A stretch of DNA of 64,000 bases from GCA-2693325 sp036343635 (GCA_036343635.1 JAYYVF010000067.1:1-64000), one strand, 5' to 3'; shown: positions 53,646-63,618, counted from the stretch's first letter. Notes: generated from the sequence alone by a model not told the origin. Numbers and translations: made by a program.

Positions 53646-54638
53646 ATGGCACGCCCCGTAACGTTATTCACAGGACAGTGGGCAGATTTAGACATAGAAA
53701 CAATGTGTCAAAAAGCCAAAGATTTTGGATATGACGGCTTAGAGTTGGCATGTTGGGGGGACCATTTTGAAGTTGAAAACGCTACCACTTCATATTGTAA
53801 AAACAAAAGAAAGCTTCTAGAAAAATATGACCTAAAATTATTTTCCATTTCGAATCATCTCGTTGGTCAAGCTGTTTGCGATTTGATAGACGAGCGTCAT
53901 AAATCTATTCTCTCTCCCTCCATATGGGGCGACGGAAAACCAGAAGGCGTCCGCAAACGTGCTGCTCGGGAAATCATAGCAACAGCAAAAGCTGCAAAAC
54001 GATTGGGGGTAGACGTTGTAAACGGATTTACCGGTTCATCTATTTGGCATCTTCTCTACTCCTTCCCTCCTGTTTCTCCAGATATGATAAATGCTGGATA
54101 TAAAGATTTTGGGAAAAGGTGGGTTCCTATACTAAACCAATTTGAAAAATTAGGCGTAAAATTTGCATTGGAAGTTCATCCAACCGAAATAGCCTTTGAT
54201 ATTTCGTCAGCCGAGCGGGCCATAGAAGCAGTCGGAGGACATCCAGCATTTGGCTTTAATTACGATCCGAGCCACCTTGGCTACCAAGGCGTAGACTATG
54301 TCGAATTTATCTATCGTTTCAGTGATCGTATTTTTCATGTGCACATGAAAGATGTAGGATGGTCATCTTCTCCAATGGATGCCGGAGTATTTGGGGGACA
54401 TCTCGAATTTGGAGACCGAAGACGATTTTGGGATTTCCGTTCAATTGGACGAGGGAACATCGATTTTGAAGAAATAATTAGAGCCCTCAACCGAATTGAT
54501 TATTCAGGTCCGTTATCAGTAGAATGGGAAGATGGTGGAATGGATCGCGAACACGGAGCGACGGAATCTGCTGCTTTCGTAAAAGACATTGACTTTACCC
54601 CTTCGAATGTAGCTTTTGATGCCGCATTCGAGAGCTAA
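53646..54638 (+). CDS. Sugar phosphate isomerase/epimerase-like TIM-barrel protein
   Basis: A 330-aa AP-endonuclease-2/xylose isomerase-like barrel. Metal-ligand candidates follow the strand order of the family: DGLELACWGDHFE, FALEVHPTEIAFD (Glu), NYDPSHLGYQG (Asp/His), RIFHVHMKDVGW (HxH), IGRGNIDFEEII and SVEWEDGG (Glu). AAAGGAG precedes ATG. Probable inositol or sugar catabolic isomerase; the Gfo/Idh/MocA genes at 18602 and 57891 may be functional partners, though not adjacent. Confidence 0.87.
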   Translation: MARPVTLFTGQWADLDIETMCQKAKDFGYDGLELACWGDHFEVENATTSYCKNKRKLLEKYDLKLFSISNHLVGQAVCDLIDERHKSILSPSIWGDGKPEGVRKRAAREIIATAKAAKRLGVDVVNGFTGSSIWHLLYSFPPVSPDMINAGYKDFGKRWVPILNQFEKLGVKFALEVHPTEIAFDISSAERAIEAVGGHPAFGFNYDPSHLGYQGVDYVEFIYRFSDRIFHVHMKDVGWSSSPMDAGVFGGHLEFGDRRRFWDFRSIGRGNIDFEEIIRALNRIDYSGPLSVEWEDGGMDREHGATESAAFVKDIDFTPSNVAFDAAFES

Positions 54639-54678
54639 ATCTTACCATGAACAAGCTACCTCGCCTTGCTCAATATTA

Positions 54679-55287
54679 ATGTCAAATTTGAGCTTTAGTT
54701 TTCTTTTCTTTCTGATGCTTTGTACCTTTAAACAATCCGGAGCACAACAGTTGGTAGCGAGTCAACTGGATTCCATCAGATTAACGGAAGTAGAATTTGA
54801 CCTTGCGAAAATACTGGCTGGAGAATTTGAAGTATCTCTGCAACAAGTGCTCGTGCAAGCTTCTGTCGTACAGGATGTTTCTCATGATAAAAGTTTTGTT
54901 TACGACTTGTACATCGACTTTGACCCTACTCGCTATCACAATGCACGGGTAGGAATTTACCCCCTCAAGTTTGAAGAACAATTTGTATTCTGGGGTAAAC
55001 GTATAGCCGATTATACTAAGCAAACATCATGGGAAAGCGGACGGTTCTATCTCCATGATGTTTCGACAGGGAAAATTGCTTGGATATTTACTACCGATAC
55101 CCGAAGGCTTTATGATCCAAAATCACCTTCCCCAAACCCTTCTTCCACAAATCCTTACACAACGCTAAATGATATGAGTAGGTGGCTTCGGTTTATACGC
55201 TTTCAAAGCCGTGATAGTGTTATAGATTTTTCCCCAACAAAGCATTTGACAGATCCTACAGTAACAGAAAAGAACATAACCCAATGA
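54679..55287 (+). CDS. Secreted protein of unknown function
   Basis: A 202-aa protein. ATG at 54679 is preferred because it begins a clear signal peptide (LSFSFLFFLMLCTFKQSGAQ); an earlier start at 54616 lies in the previous gene. The body is mixed alpha/beta with no motif I recognise. Its last four bases overlap the ATG of the ABC binding-protein gene, so it belongs to that transport operon and could be an accessory periplasmic component. Confidence 0.65.
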   Translation: MSNLSFSFLFFLMLCTFKQSGAQQLVASQLDSIRLTEVEFDLAKILAGEFEVSLQQVLVQASVVQDVSHDKSFVYDLYIDFDPTRYHNARVGIYPLKFEEQFVFWGKRIADYTKQTSWESGRFYLHDVSTGKIAWIFTTDTRRLYDPKSPSPNPSSTNPYTTLNDMSRWLRFIRFQSRDSVIDFSPTKHLTDPTVTEKNITQ

Positions 55288-56843
55288 GGTATTTCTACTT
55301 ATTCATTGCCGTTATCAATATTCAATGTTCTTCTTCCCAAGACAATAACGATACTCTTGTCTTCGCAAGAGGCTCGGATTCGATTGGGCTAGATCCTGCA
55401 CTAGAAACCGATGGAGAATCCTTTAAGGTGTGTGACAATATCTACGAAACACTTGTATCATATGAGGATGAGAGCACCAGTGTTATCCCAAAACTGGCGC
55501 ATTCCTGGGATGTTTCAGAAGATTTATTGACATGGACTTTTCACTTACGAACCGATGTTTTATTCCATGATGGAACAAAATTTAATTCTGATTCTATGGT
55601 ATTTTCTTTAGAAAGACAGATGGATCCCAACCACCCCTATAAACCATCCAATGGAGCGTTTAATTATTGGCGTGATATGGGCATGAACGAGGTCATCAAA
55701 GAACTCATTGCAAAAAATGATTCTGTAATTGTATTTAAACTCAAAAGAGCAGATGCCCCTTTTTTATCGAACTTAGCTATGAATTTTTGCGCCGCGGTAA
55801 GCCCAACAGCGATAAAAAAACATCGCGACGATTATTTTAAGAATCCTGTTGGGACAGGACCATTTCACATGACTGAGTGGCTTAGAGATGAGAGAATAGT
55901 TCTTGAGCGAAATAAAAGTTATTGGGGGCCTCAACCCTCGTTGCAGCGTATCATTTTTAGACCGATCCATGATTCATCTCTGCGGTTTTTAGAATTACAA
56001 AAAGGGACTGTTCACGGAATTGACAACGTCGACCCTGAATTTTTCAACCGAATAAAAGAGAATCCGAAACTCAAGCTAATAACCCAACCGGGAATGAATG
56101 TTGGCTATTTAGCAATGAATATGGATCGCCCACCCTTCAATAATCTGCAGGTAAGACGTGCGATTAATCATGCAATTAATCGCCGTGCGCTAGTTGATAA
56201 TTTCTATAACGGAATGGCAACCGTGGCAAAAAATCCAATACCACCTACTTTGTGGGCCTATAATAACGATATTAAAGGCTACCCCTACGATCCAGAACAG
56301 GCTCGAATATTACTTGCCGCCGCCGGATTTAAAGAAGGTTTTGAAACTGAATTATGGGCAATGCCCGTACCGCGCCCATACATGCCGCAGCCAGAGAAAA
56401 TTGCTCAAGCAATACAAGCGGACTTACTAAATGTCGGTATTCGAGCTCAAATAGTACGATGGGAATGGGGCACCTATTTGGAAAAAGTTTCCCGAGGAGA
56501 ACACCCTATGGCACTTCTCGGCTGGACTGGAGATAACGGAGACCCTGACAATTTTCTATATGTCTTATTGGATAAATCTTCAGCTAGAATTCCAGCACAA
56601 AATATAGCCTTTTACCGAAATGAGGATTTGCATAAGATTTTGATAAAGGCACGCACAACGTTTCACCGTGATGAACGTACGAAATTGTACTACGATGCCC
56701 AGGAAATTATTTTTCGCGATGCACCTTGGGTTCCTCTTGTTCATGCCACACAAACTGCAGCATTTCAAAAACGAGTAATGGGATTTCGATTACACCCCAC
56801 TGGTACAAAATGGTTTCACCGTGTTAAAATGAATATGAATTAA
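55284..56843 (+). CDS. Family 5 extracellular solute-binding protein of an oligopeptide-type ABC transporter
   Basis: A 519-aa SBP_bac_5 (DppA/OppA-like) lipoprotein-type binder. The N-terminus FYLFIAVINIQCSSSQ has a lipobox-like Cys at residue 15. Family motifs include DSIGLDPALETDGES, WDVSEDLLTWTFHLRTDVLFHDG, NPVGTGPFHMTEWL and QVRRAINHAINRRALVDN. It probably collects peptides, opines or sugars; ligand is unknown. Followed immediately by the permease gene at 56847. Confidence 0.88.
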   Translation: MRYFYLFIAVINIQCSSSQDNNDTLVFARGSDSIGLDPALETDGESFKVCDNIYETLVSYEDESTSVIPKLAHSWDVSEDLLTWTFHLRTDVLFHDGTKFNSDSMVFSLERQMDPNHPYKPSNGAFNYWRDMGMNEVIKELIAKNDSVIVFKLKRADAPFLSNLAMNFCAAVSPTAIKKHRDDYFKNPVGTGPFHMTEWLRDERIVLERNKSYWGPQPSLQRIIFRPIHDSSLRFLELQKGTVHGIDNVDPEFFNRIKENPKLKLITQPGMNVGYLAMNMDRPPFNNLQVRRAINHAINRRALVDNFYNGMATVAKNPIPPTLWAYNNDIKGYPYDPEQARILLAAAGFKEGFETELWAMPVPRPYMPQPEKIAQAIQADLLNVGIRAQIVRWEWGTYLEKVSRGEHPMALLGWTGDNGDPDNFLYVLLDKSSARIPAQNIAFYRNEDLHKILIKARTTFHRDERTKLYYDAQEIIFRDAPWVPLVHATQTAAFQKRVMGFRLHPTGTKWFHRVKMNMN

Positions 56844-56846
56844 GAA

Positions 56847-57854
56847 GTGTTTTTGTTTATTCTTAAGCGTATTTTCCTTCTATTTCCTACTCTGCTGGGC
56901 ATTTCCATATTAGTCTTTTCCATGCTCTATTTTGTCCCGGGAGACCCAGCCCAAATTATGCTTGGAGAAAGAGCTAGTGCTCAAGCAATTTCAGAACTTC
57001 GTAAAGAATTAGCACTGGACCAACCTTTTTATGTGCAATTCTATCACTTCTTCTCCAACTTAGCCTCCGGTAACTTGGGGCGGTCAATAAGAACACATGA
57101 AAAAGTTAGTGTAGAAATATTTCAACGTCTACCTGCCACAATTGAACTCACGCTTTGCAGTATGCTAATAGCTACTCTTATAGGCATAACATTTGGAGTC
57201 TTTGCTGCAGTACATAGAGGTAAATACTCTGATTTTATCACTATGATGATCTCGACAGCCGGCATCTCATTACCGGTCTTCTGGCTTGCTCTTCTATTAA
57301 TTCTTGCATTTTCCATCTATATACCAATATTTCCCATTTCCGGACGCATAAGCTCATATATAGAAGTAGTTCCCGTAACCTACTTCTATACAGTAGATGC
57401 AATCCTAATGAAAAACACCCAAGCCTTAGGAGATGTAATCTGGCATTTGGTATTACCGTCTTTTGCATTAGGTACAATTCCAATGGCATTTATAGCTAGA
57501 ATGGTACGGGCGAGCATGATAGAAATATTTCACGAAGATTTCATCCGCACTGCATGGGCGAAAGGCCTACGTTCACGAGTAGTTGTCCTGAGGCATGCAC
57601 TTCGAAATGCCTTCATACCAACACTGACAATCATCGCCCTAGAGTTTGGTTATCTTCTTGGGGGCGCAGTAATAACCGAAACTATATTTTCTTGGCCTGG
57701 AATAGGACGTTGGTTATTTCTCTCCGTCCAGGCACGTGACCTCCAAGCGGTACAAGGCGGCGTCTTATTAATTGCTACAATCTTTGTAATTATCAATACA
57801 TTTGCCGATATTCTATACGCTTGGCTTGACCCACGAATTCGATATAATGCTTAA
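56847..57854 (+). CDS. DppB-like ABC transporter permease
   Basis: A 335-aa inner-membrane permease with six or so hydrophobic segments and the EAA-type loop near the C-terminal third (WAKGLRSRVVVLRHALRNAF). The N-terminus LFPTLLGISILVFSMLYFVPGDPA is typical of DppB/OppB. Start is GTG at 56847, three bases after the binding protein stop. Its expected partners, a DppC permease and two ATPases, are not next to it; a DppC-type gene is on the other strand at 61787. Confidence 0.9.
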   Translation: MFLFILKRIFLLFPTLLGISILVFSMLYFVPGDPAQIMLGERASAQAISELRKELALDQPFYVQFYHFFSNLASGNLGRSIRTHEKVSVEIFQRLPATIELTLCSMLIATLIGITFGVFAAVHRGKYSDFITMMISTAGISLPVFWLALLLILAFSIYIPIFPISGRISSYIEVVPVTYFYTVDAILMKNTQALGDVIWHLVLPSFALGTIPMAFIARMVRASMIEIFHEDFIRTAWAKGLRSRVVVLRHALRNAFIPTLTIIALEFGYLLGGAVITETIFSWPGIGRWLFLSVQARDLQAVQGGVLLIATIFVIINTFADILYAWLDPRIRYNA

Positions 57855-57890
57855 AAAAACAATATCGCTCAGGGCCTCCAATCCGCAATC

Positions 57891-59021
57891 TTAAAGTCTC
57901 GTCCAGGAACCCCTCTTTTTTGAGCTATTAACTGCAGCACGCACAAATTTCATCCCCTCAACGCCTTCATGGACTCCTGGATGATCAAAAGCTTCAGGAA
58001 CTCCGCTCTCCCCATTGTTTCTTCGGATTTGTCGTTCCATAGTTGTATGTAAATTAGCTAAAGCCTCGAAAAAGTCCTCATGATGTCCTGCGGGCGCCCT
58101 TAGGTACGAGGCAATATTGGGAGGCTCATTACCAGCTCCCAACCAAAAGACCTCGTCACACTCACCTCGCCTTACTAACAATTTTTCAGCTTTTTCTTGA
58201 TGCCATTCCAAAGAGCCTTTGGTTCCATATATTCGAAAACCATTGTCATTCTTATATCCGATCGCTATTTGGGTCGCCGTAATGATTGCCGTCGCTCCGT
58301 TATCCATTTCAGCAATTACATTAAAATCATCGTCTAATTGCCTCCCTTTCACAAAGGTATTTAACCGAGCAGAAAGGCGCTTAATAGACAAACCGGAAAC
58401 CCAGGACGCCGCTACAAATGCATGAGTCCCAATGTCACCGCCACAATTCGAGATACCTGTGCGTTTCGGATCTGTACGCCAAGCGGCCTGTTGTTGGCCA
58501 CTCTTTTCCAATGCCGTAGCCAACCAACCCTGATTATACCAAGATTCTATTTTTCGTATCTCACCCAACTCACCATCTGCAATCATCTGTTTAGCCAACA
58601 TCATCATTGGATGGCCCGTATAAGTATGAGCAAGAACAAACGGAACTTTCTTACGCTTCACTATTCTTGCGAGTTCCTTGGACTCCTCCACCGTCATAGT
58701 AATAGGTTTTTCGCACAGAACCGGTATCCCAGCTAACAAACAAGCCTTGGCAGGGGCAAAATGTGCAAAATTTGGAGTAACGATAGTTACGTAATCCAGT
58801 GATAGTTTACCAGATTTAACCGCATCAATCATTGACAAATAATCAGGATAGCCAGCTATATCGTAATCTTTAGCCGCTTTCATCGCAGCTCTAGGCTTTG
58901 AACGCAACGCCCCTGCAACCAACTCACGGCTTCCATCTAACGACAAAGCTCTAGTGTGAACCATTCCGAAAAAACTACTGGGACCACCTCCTCCAATCAT
59001 ACCTACTCTTAGCTTAGCCAT
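57891..59021 (-). CDS. Gfo/Idh/MocA-family oxidoreductase
   Basis: A 376-aa NAD(P)-dependent oxidoreductase. Rossmann motif MIGGGGPSSFFGMVHTRA, CEKPITMTVEESKELA near residue 95, and GGDIGTHAFVAASWVSGL near 195 with the catalytic His region. A GAGGAG ribosome site precedes ATG 59021. Longer than the homologue at 18602. It separates the binding-protein operon from the DppC-containing operon and is on the minus strand. Probable sugar dehydrogenase; substrate unknown. Confidence 0.88.
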   Translation of the reverse strand: MAKLRVGMIGGGGPSSFFGMVHTRALSLDGSRELVAGALRSKPRAAMKAAKDYDIAGYPDYLSMIDAVKSGKLSLDYVTIVTPNFAHFAPAKACLLAGIPVLCEKPITMTVEESKELARIVKRKKVPFVLAHTYTGHPMMMLAKQMIADGELGEIRKIESWYNQGWLATALEKSGQQQAAWRTDPKRTGISNCGGDIGTHAFVAASWVSGLSIKRLSARLNTFVKGRQLDDDFNVIAEMDNGATAIITATQIAIGYKNDNGFRIYGTKGSLEWHQEKAEKLLVRRGECDEVFWLGAGNEPPNIASYLRAPAGHHEDFFEALANLHTTMERQIRRNNGESGVPEAFDHPGVHEGVEGMKFVRAAVNSSKKRGSWTRL

Positions 59022-59091
59022 ATATTGACTTCTCCTCTATTTATTTGAGTTCTAACATCTAATTATTTTCTATCACGCCAATTGAATGGTA

Positions 59092-59865
59092 TTAAGGATA
59101 TAGAACTCGCGAGATTTCAGAGTCCGGAACCCCTGGATCATACCTATTAAAAGTTAAAATCTCATCCGTTTCAAAATTTTTAAAAGTAAGCTCTATAATT
59201 GCACCATCTTGAATTATTTCTACATACCGAGGCAGTAAAACACTACCAACTCTTACGTAATTTTTCATTTTTCTTTCGAATAGAAGTTTCCCAATAGGCA
59301 CTTCAACGCGCTCTCCTAAAACAATTCCATTATGAAGATCTAATGCAATAATCTGGCGAGAAAAATCATTCTCATAAGTGAGAGATGCCCGATCCGCTCG
59401 TAGATAACGTTCAGAGATCAATTTGGCATCAACTATAGTCACACGCCCCAGCAGTAATGAAGAAAAATCATAATTCTCAATATGCAATCCGGTTATTCTT
59501 GACAGAAGAGGCCCATCAACAGCCCCCTTCCATGGTTTACCAACAGCCTTTCCAAAAACAATCAAACTATCTGCTTGTAGAGAAATAGAGAAAAGATGAC
59601 TATAAAATGGACCGCGTACTTCTACTCCCATACTATCAGGTCCAACCAATTGGAGTAACGCTGATGCACGATCGACCTGATCATCTAGCTTCCATCGAAT
59701 ATCTACCTCAGCAGTCAAATAATCTAATTCGTTTGTCTCACGCTCAATAAGATCCCAAAAAACCCCATACCCGTCACGTATATCCCATGAACGCTTAGGA
59801 ATAGTTTGAGCCGTACAAGCAATCAACGCAACAGACACTAAAAGTAATCGAAAAACCGACTTCAT
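59092..59865 (-). CDS. LolA/LolB-fold outer-membrane lipoprotein (DUF4292-like)
   Basis: A 257-aa protein with a clear lipoprotein signal (LLLVSVALIAC, Cys17). The body shows the half-barrel strands of the LolA/LolB fold (LTAEVDIRWKLDDQ, MGVEVRGPFYSHLFSI, VGSVLLPRYVEIIQDGAIIE). Start abuts the TPR-lipoprotein stop. DUF4292-like proteins accompany TPR lipoproteins in Bacteroidota relatives. Likely envelope lipid handling. Confidence 0.7.
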   Translation of the reverse strand: MKSVFRLLLVSVALIACTAQTIPKRSWDIRDGYGVFWDLIERETNELDYLTAEVDIRWKLDDQVDRASALLQLVGPDSMGVEVRGPFYSHLFSISLQADSLIVFGKAVGKPWKGAVDGPLLSRITGLHIENYDFSSLLLGRVTIVDAKLISERYLRADRASLTYENDFSRQIIALDLHNGIVLGERVEVPIGKLLFERKMKNYVRVGSVLLPRYVEIIQDGAIIELTFKNFETDEILTFNRYDPGVPDSEISRVLYP

Positions 59866-61782
59866 TTATCGCTCCAACTTGCTTCGAACCAAATCATTAC
59901 CCTGATCTATTTCCAAAGCTCGCAACCAATGTTTTCGGGCCGCCGTAACGTCTCCTATTGCCTCAGAAACATCACCAGCATGATCAAAAATAACAGCCAA
60001 TTCTATGCCCTCATCACCATCTATTTGTTCTATCGCCTTGGCTATATATTCTGCAGCACTTTCTACGTTTCCCATTCTAAAATAAGCCCAGGCCAAACTG
60101 TCAAGAAATGCGCTGTTTTTAGGGTTGATTTCAACAGCACGTAGTAATAGCCCAACAGCCATCTCAAGTTTAACTCCCTTCTCTGCGTACATATATCCCA
60201 AATAGTTAAGAGCAAATGCATCATCAGGATCTATTTCGATTAAACGTTCAAATAAAGCTTCACCTTCCCAAAAATACTTTTCATTGTTCTTCTCTTGTGA
60301 AGCTCGCTCATAGCACATGCCCAAATAAAACAAAATACTCGTTTGATCCGGTATCTTCTCTAAGGCTACTTGTAGTTTCTCTATCGCCTGATCCCATCGA
60401 CGCAATTGCTGAAGGGCAATTCCCCACTGAAGCGCAACCTGCCCTTGCATTTGCTCTAAATGCCAAGCTTGTTCGTAAAGCTCTAGCGATTCCAACCAAT
60501 GCTCGAGTTGCCCAAGGCATATCCCTGAACGCAACAAAAGTTCAACGTCCAATCCCACACTCCGTAATCCCTGACCATAAACATCTATTGCGTCCTCCCA
60601 TTTCCCTCGCTCTTCAAGTGAAGCACCCCAATAAAGAAAAATTCGTTTTTCTTCCGTCTCTCGCAATAATGCCTCTTCGTATATCTTGTCGGCTTTTTCA
60701 AATTGATTTCTGCGCTCTAATGTTGCCGCCCAAAAAAGACTTAGTTCGCTACTGTCGGGCATTGCAACTAGTGCCTGACGCATTATTTGGTCAAGTAAAT
60801 CGTATTGCTCAGAATAAACATAATACTGCCCTAATTCGAGCCATCCCCTAGTAGTATTTGGTTTTTCAATTACGATATGACGAAAAATAATTTCAGCTAA
60901 ATCTAGTTTGTCTGCATCAGAAAGAGCTACGCCAAGCCTATAAAGAAATGAAGGTGATTCCTGATCTAAAATTTCTTCAAGGTCAAAGTCAGATACAATC
61001 ATCCGCGACAGATAGTAAATAGGCAGAGCACTTTCAGGAAGTTGCCGAGAGGCCTTTCTATACACCTTCAACCCCTCTTGCCTTCGGCCTTGCGAAAGCA
61101 GTAAATCCGCCAAACCCAACCAAGCATCTTCTAAATATGGATCCTTGATCAAAACTTCACGAAAAATTTGTTCAGCCCGATCTTTTACATCTATTCTCGC
61201 ATACACCGTGGCAATATCTGTTCTTACGGCATTAGAAGTATTTCTATCAGACAAAACACGCTCAAAGAGTGGACCTATTAATTCCGACTGTCCAGTATCT
61301 AAATAGAGATATGCCAAATGCCTGTAAAGCGGCCAACTAACTTCTTCATAATCTAATAGGGTTCTAAGTTGTTCGGCCGCTTCTTTGCGGCTTCCAATAT
61401 TTTCGAGGGCACGAATAAGAAACCGACGTAAACTACCGTCTGAAGGTCTACGCTCCAACCCTCCTTTTGCAAAATGTACAACCATATTCCAATCATCTAT
61501 ACGACTATAATTATACGCTAATTGTGCGTATAGAGTTGCTGAATCAGATCCTAAATCCAAAGCACTGCGTAAGGAGACAATTGCACCCAAATAATTTTCT
61601 TGCGACTCAAAAACCTTAGCCTGAATAAAATACTGCATTGCTCGATGCTGAGATTCAGAACTGGTTTTCGAATCAACTCTTTTGCCAAAAAAATTACCCG
61701 CACAACCAGTCATCCCAAGTGTAAATAGTAGCAAATTTACAGTAAACCAATTCTGTGAAGAAACAAACCTAAGCAAACGCAA
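59866..61782 (-). CDS. TPR-repeat lipoprotein
   Basis: Start is uncertain: TTG at 61782 follows the DppC stop and begins a signal sequence ending LLLFTLGMTGCAGN (lipobox-like). An in-frame start at 61833 would overlap the permease by 47 bases. About 15 TPR units fill the rest (NYLGAIVSLRSALDLGSDSA, LYRHLAYLYLDTGQSELI, ALNYLGYMYAEKGVKLEMA, LDSLAWAYFRMGNVESAAEY). It may scaffold an outer-membrane complex with the LolA/B-like lipoprotein next to it. Confidence 0.85.
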   Translation of the reverse strand: MRLLRFVSSQNWFTVNLLLFTLGMTGCAGNFFGKRVDSKTSSESQHRAMQYFIQAKVFESQENYLGAIVSLRSALDLGSDSATLYAQLAYNYSRIDDWNMVVHFAKGGLERRPSDGSLRRFLIRALENIGSRKEAAEQLRTLLDYEEVSWPLYRHLAYLYLDTGQSELIGPLFERVLSDRNTSNAVRTDIATVYARIDVKDRAEQIFREVLIKDPYLEDAWLGLADLLLSQGRRQEGLKVYRKASRQLPESALPIYYLSRMIVSDFDLEEILDQESPSFLYRLGVALSDADKLDLAEIIFRHIVIEKPNTTRGWLELGQYYVYSEQYDLLDQIMRQALVAMPDSSELSLFWAATLERRNQFEKADKIYEEALLRETEEKRIFLYWGASLEERGKWEDAIDVYGQGLRSVGLDVELLLRSGICLGQLEHWLESLELYEQAWHLEQMQGQVALQWGIALQQLRRWDQAIEKLQVALEKIPDQTSILFYLGMCYERASQEKNNEKYFWEGEALFERLIEIDPDDAFALNYLGYMYAEKGVKLEMAVGLLLRAVEINPKNSAFLDSLAWAYFRMGNVESAAEYIAKAIEQIDGDEGIELAVIFDHAGDVSEAIGDVTAARKHWLRALEIDQGNDLVRSKLER

Positions 61783-61786
61783 TTTG

Positions 61787-62623
61787 CTACTTGTCCATTT
61801 TAGGATCCAAAGCATCACGTAAACCATCGCCAAAAAGATTAAAAGATAAAACTAAAATGAATATAGATAGTCCTGGAAACGTCATAATCCATGGAGCTTC
61901 AAATATAAGACTACGTCCCCCAGCTAGCATAGCCCCCCATTCTGGCATTGGAGGTTGGGCTCCTAATCCCAAAAAACTCAAACCAGCTGCATCCAAAATT
62001 GCAGTCCCCATACTCAGCGTTGATTGTACCACAATAGGTGTTATGCAATTAGGTAAAATAGCAAAAATCAAGATGCGCAACTTTCCGGCACCCATTGCTT
62101 CTTCCGCTTCAATAAACGGTAATTCCTTTATTGCAAGAACAGAAGATCTAACCAGCCTTGCGAATTGAGGTATCATGACGATACTGACGGCAAGAATCAC
62201 ATTGTTTATACCTGGACCAGTAATAGCAACAATAGCGATGGCAAGCAATATACTTGGGAAGGCAAGCATGATATCTACGAAACGCATTATCAAAACGTCT
62301 GACCACCCTCCCTTATAACCCGACCATAAACCAAGCAAAGTCCCGATTATTGCGGCACCTAAAACCGTGACAACACCAATACGAATGGAAATTAACGAAC
62401 CATATATAATTCGACTAAAAATATCACGGCCAAAATCGTCAGTTCCTAGAATATGACCTAAGGATGGGGGCTGCAAACGAGAATAAAGATCTTGGGAAAC
62501 AGGGTCATATGGTGCAAGAAAAGGTGCACAGAAACCAACTGCTGATACCAACACCACAATCCCCCCCCCTATAAACGCCATAGGCTGTCTGCACAGGCGT
62601 CTCCATGAATCACGTCCGATCAA
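61787..62623 (-). CDS. DppC-like ABC transporter permease
   Basis: A 278-aa permease. N-terminal helix (AFIGGGIVVLVSAVGFCAPFLA), GHILGTDDFGRDIFSRIIYGS, and the EAA loop EAEEAMGAGKLRILIFAILP. Completes the pair expected with the DppB-like gene at 56847 but lies on the opposite strand, 4 kb away, between the cNMP-receiver gene and the TPR lipoprotein gene. ATPase subunits are not in the window. Starts five bases after the regulator stop. Confidence 0.9.
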   Translation of the reverse strand: MIGRDSWRRLCRQPMAFIGGGIVVLVSAVGFCAPFLAPYDPVSQDLYSRLQPPSLGHILGTDDFGRDIFSRIIYGSLISIRIGVVTVLGAAIIGTLLGLWSGYKGGWSDVLIMRFVDIMLAFPSILLAIAIVAITGPGINNVILAVSIVMIPQFARLVRSSVLAIKELPFIEAEEAMGAGKLRILIFAILPNCITPIVVQSTLSMGTAILDAAGLSFLGLGAQPPMPEWGAMLAGGRSLIFEAPWIMTFPGLSIFILVLSFNLFGDGLRDALDPKMDK

Positions 62624-62628
62624 TATCG

Positions 62629-63618
62629 TTATGAGTCTTTGCGCTCAGAACAGCTGACCATTGCTTTTTCAATAGCAGCGCAAAAAGCAACATCATCGAT
62701 AGGTTTTTCAGCAAAACTTTCAAAGGTATCCCCACCGGAGAAATCGATCAAATCCTCTTCAGACAAACTAGAAGAAATAGCCATGGCCGCCACATCGGGG
62801 AATTGTACCCGTACTTCATTCCAAAAATCAAGACCCGACATTTTAGAACGATCAACATCAATAACCAACAAATCTATGGTGTGCGCTCTAAGCACTTCAA
62901 CAGCTCCTTCATAATCAGTCGCACGATGCACATGATTTGTCTTTAGTAGTAGAGCGGCAATTTCCTGACCTACTTCGGCATCCGGATCAACAATTAATAC
63001 GTGACGCGCATTATCTCCCAATGCGTGACGAACCTTCTCTTCAATTTCTTCTCGACTAAATTGGCTATTTTCTATAGCAAGGTCTACCACAATTTCAGCT
63101 CGCATTTTCTCAAGATTAACGGCCCGTGCTGCCGCCTCTAATTCTAAAGTTGACTCGTCGATTTTCGATTGATAATCCATCATCCGAATATTGTCGTTAT
63201 TTAATTTTCCAGCCAGCACGTCAATAATATTTTTGTATATTATTGCTCGCATTTGATGTTCTTCACGTAAGAGCAAGTCAAAACGTGTTTTTGATATAGT
63301 AAATATATTACTAGGAGAGCTAACAACAACACTGGCAGATCGCGGTTCACCCGTCAATACCCCCATCTCACCAACTGTCGTAACAGGAAGCGTTGTAGCT
63401 ACCCTTATCCCCTCTGCAGTATAAATACCAAGCTGTCCGGTAAGCAATACATACATTTCATCACTTGGCGTGCCTGCCTTACAGAGGGCTTCGCCCTTTT
63501 CCATCGATTTGTGTATACATAAGGCCAAAACTTTCTTTACCTGAAGTGGATTTAGGCCTTTAAATACAGGTATTTTACCTAGAACATTGACGAGGATCTG
63601 ACCGGTATTAGCTGCCAT
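62629..63618 (-). CDS. Cyclic-nucleotide-binding domain fused to response-regulator receiver
   Basis: A 329-aa cytosolic sensor. Residues about 15-130 are a cNMP-binding/CRP-type cap (EALCKAGTPSDEMYVLLTGQ, TVGEMGVLTGEPRSASVV). Residues about 140-205 are a helical linker. From ~207 a receiver domain follows (HVLIVDPDAEVGQEIAALLL, phospho-Asp in LLVIDVDRSKMSGLDF, Lys in FAEKPID). No DNA-binding helix-turn-helix or output enzyme is present, so it probably acts by protein contact. First gene of the operon with the DppC-like permease. Confidence 0.83.
   Translation of the reverse strand: MAANTGQILVNVLGKIPVFKGLNPLQVKKVLALCIHKSMEKGEALCKAGTPSDEMYVLLTGQLGIYTAEGIRVATTLPVTTVGEMGVLTGEPRSASVVVSSPSNIFTISKTRFDLLLREEHQMRAIIYKNIIDVLAGKLNNDNIRMMDYQSKIDESTLELEAAARAVNLEKMRAEIVVDLAIENSQFSREEIEEKVRHALGDNARHVLIVDPDAEVGQEIAALLLKTNHVHRATDYEGAVEVLRAHTIDLLVIDVDRSKMSGLDFWNEVRVQFPDVAAMAISSSLSEEDLIDFSGGDTFESFAEKPIDDVAFCAAIEKAMVSCSERKDS

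Noticed and set aside
60216..60851. 211-aa plus-strand ORF within the TPR gene
   Set aside because: Long antisense frame produced by the repetitive TPR codons; no motif, and no ribosome site.
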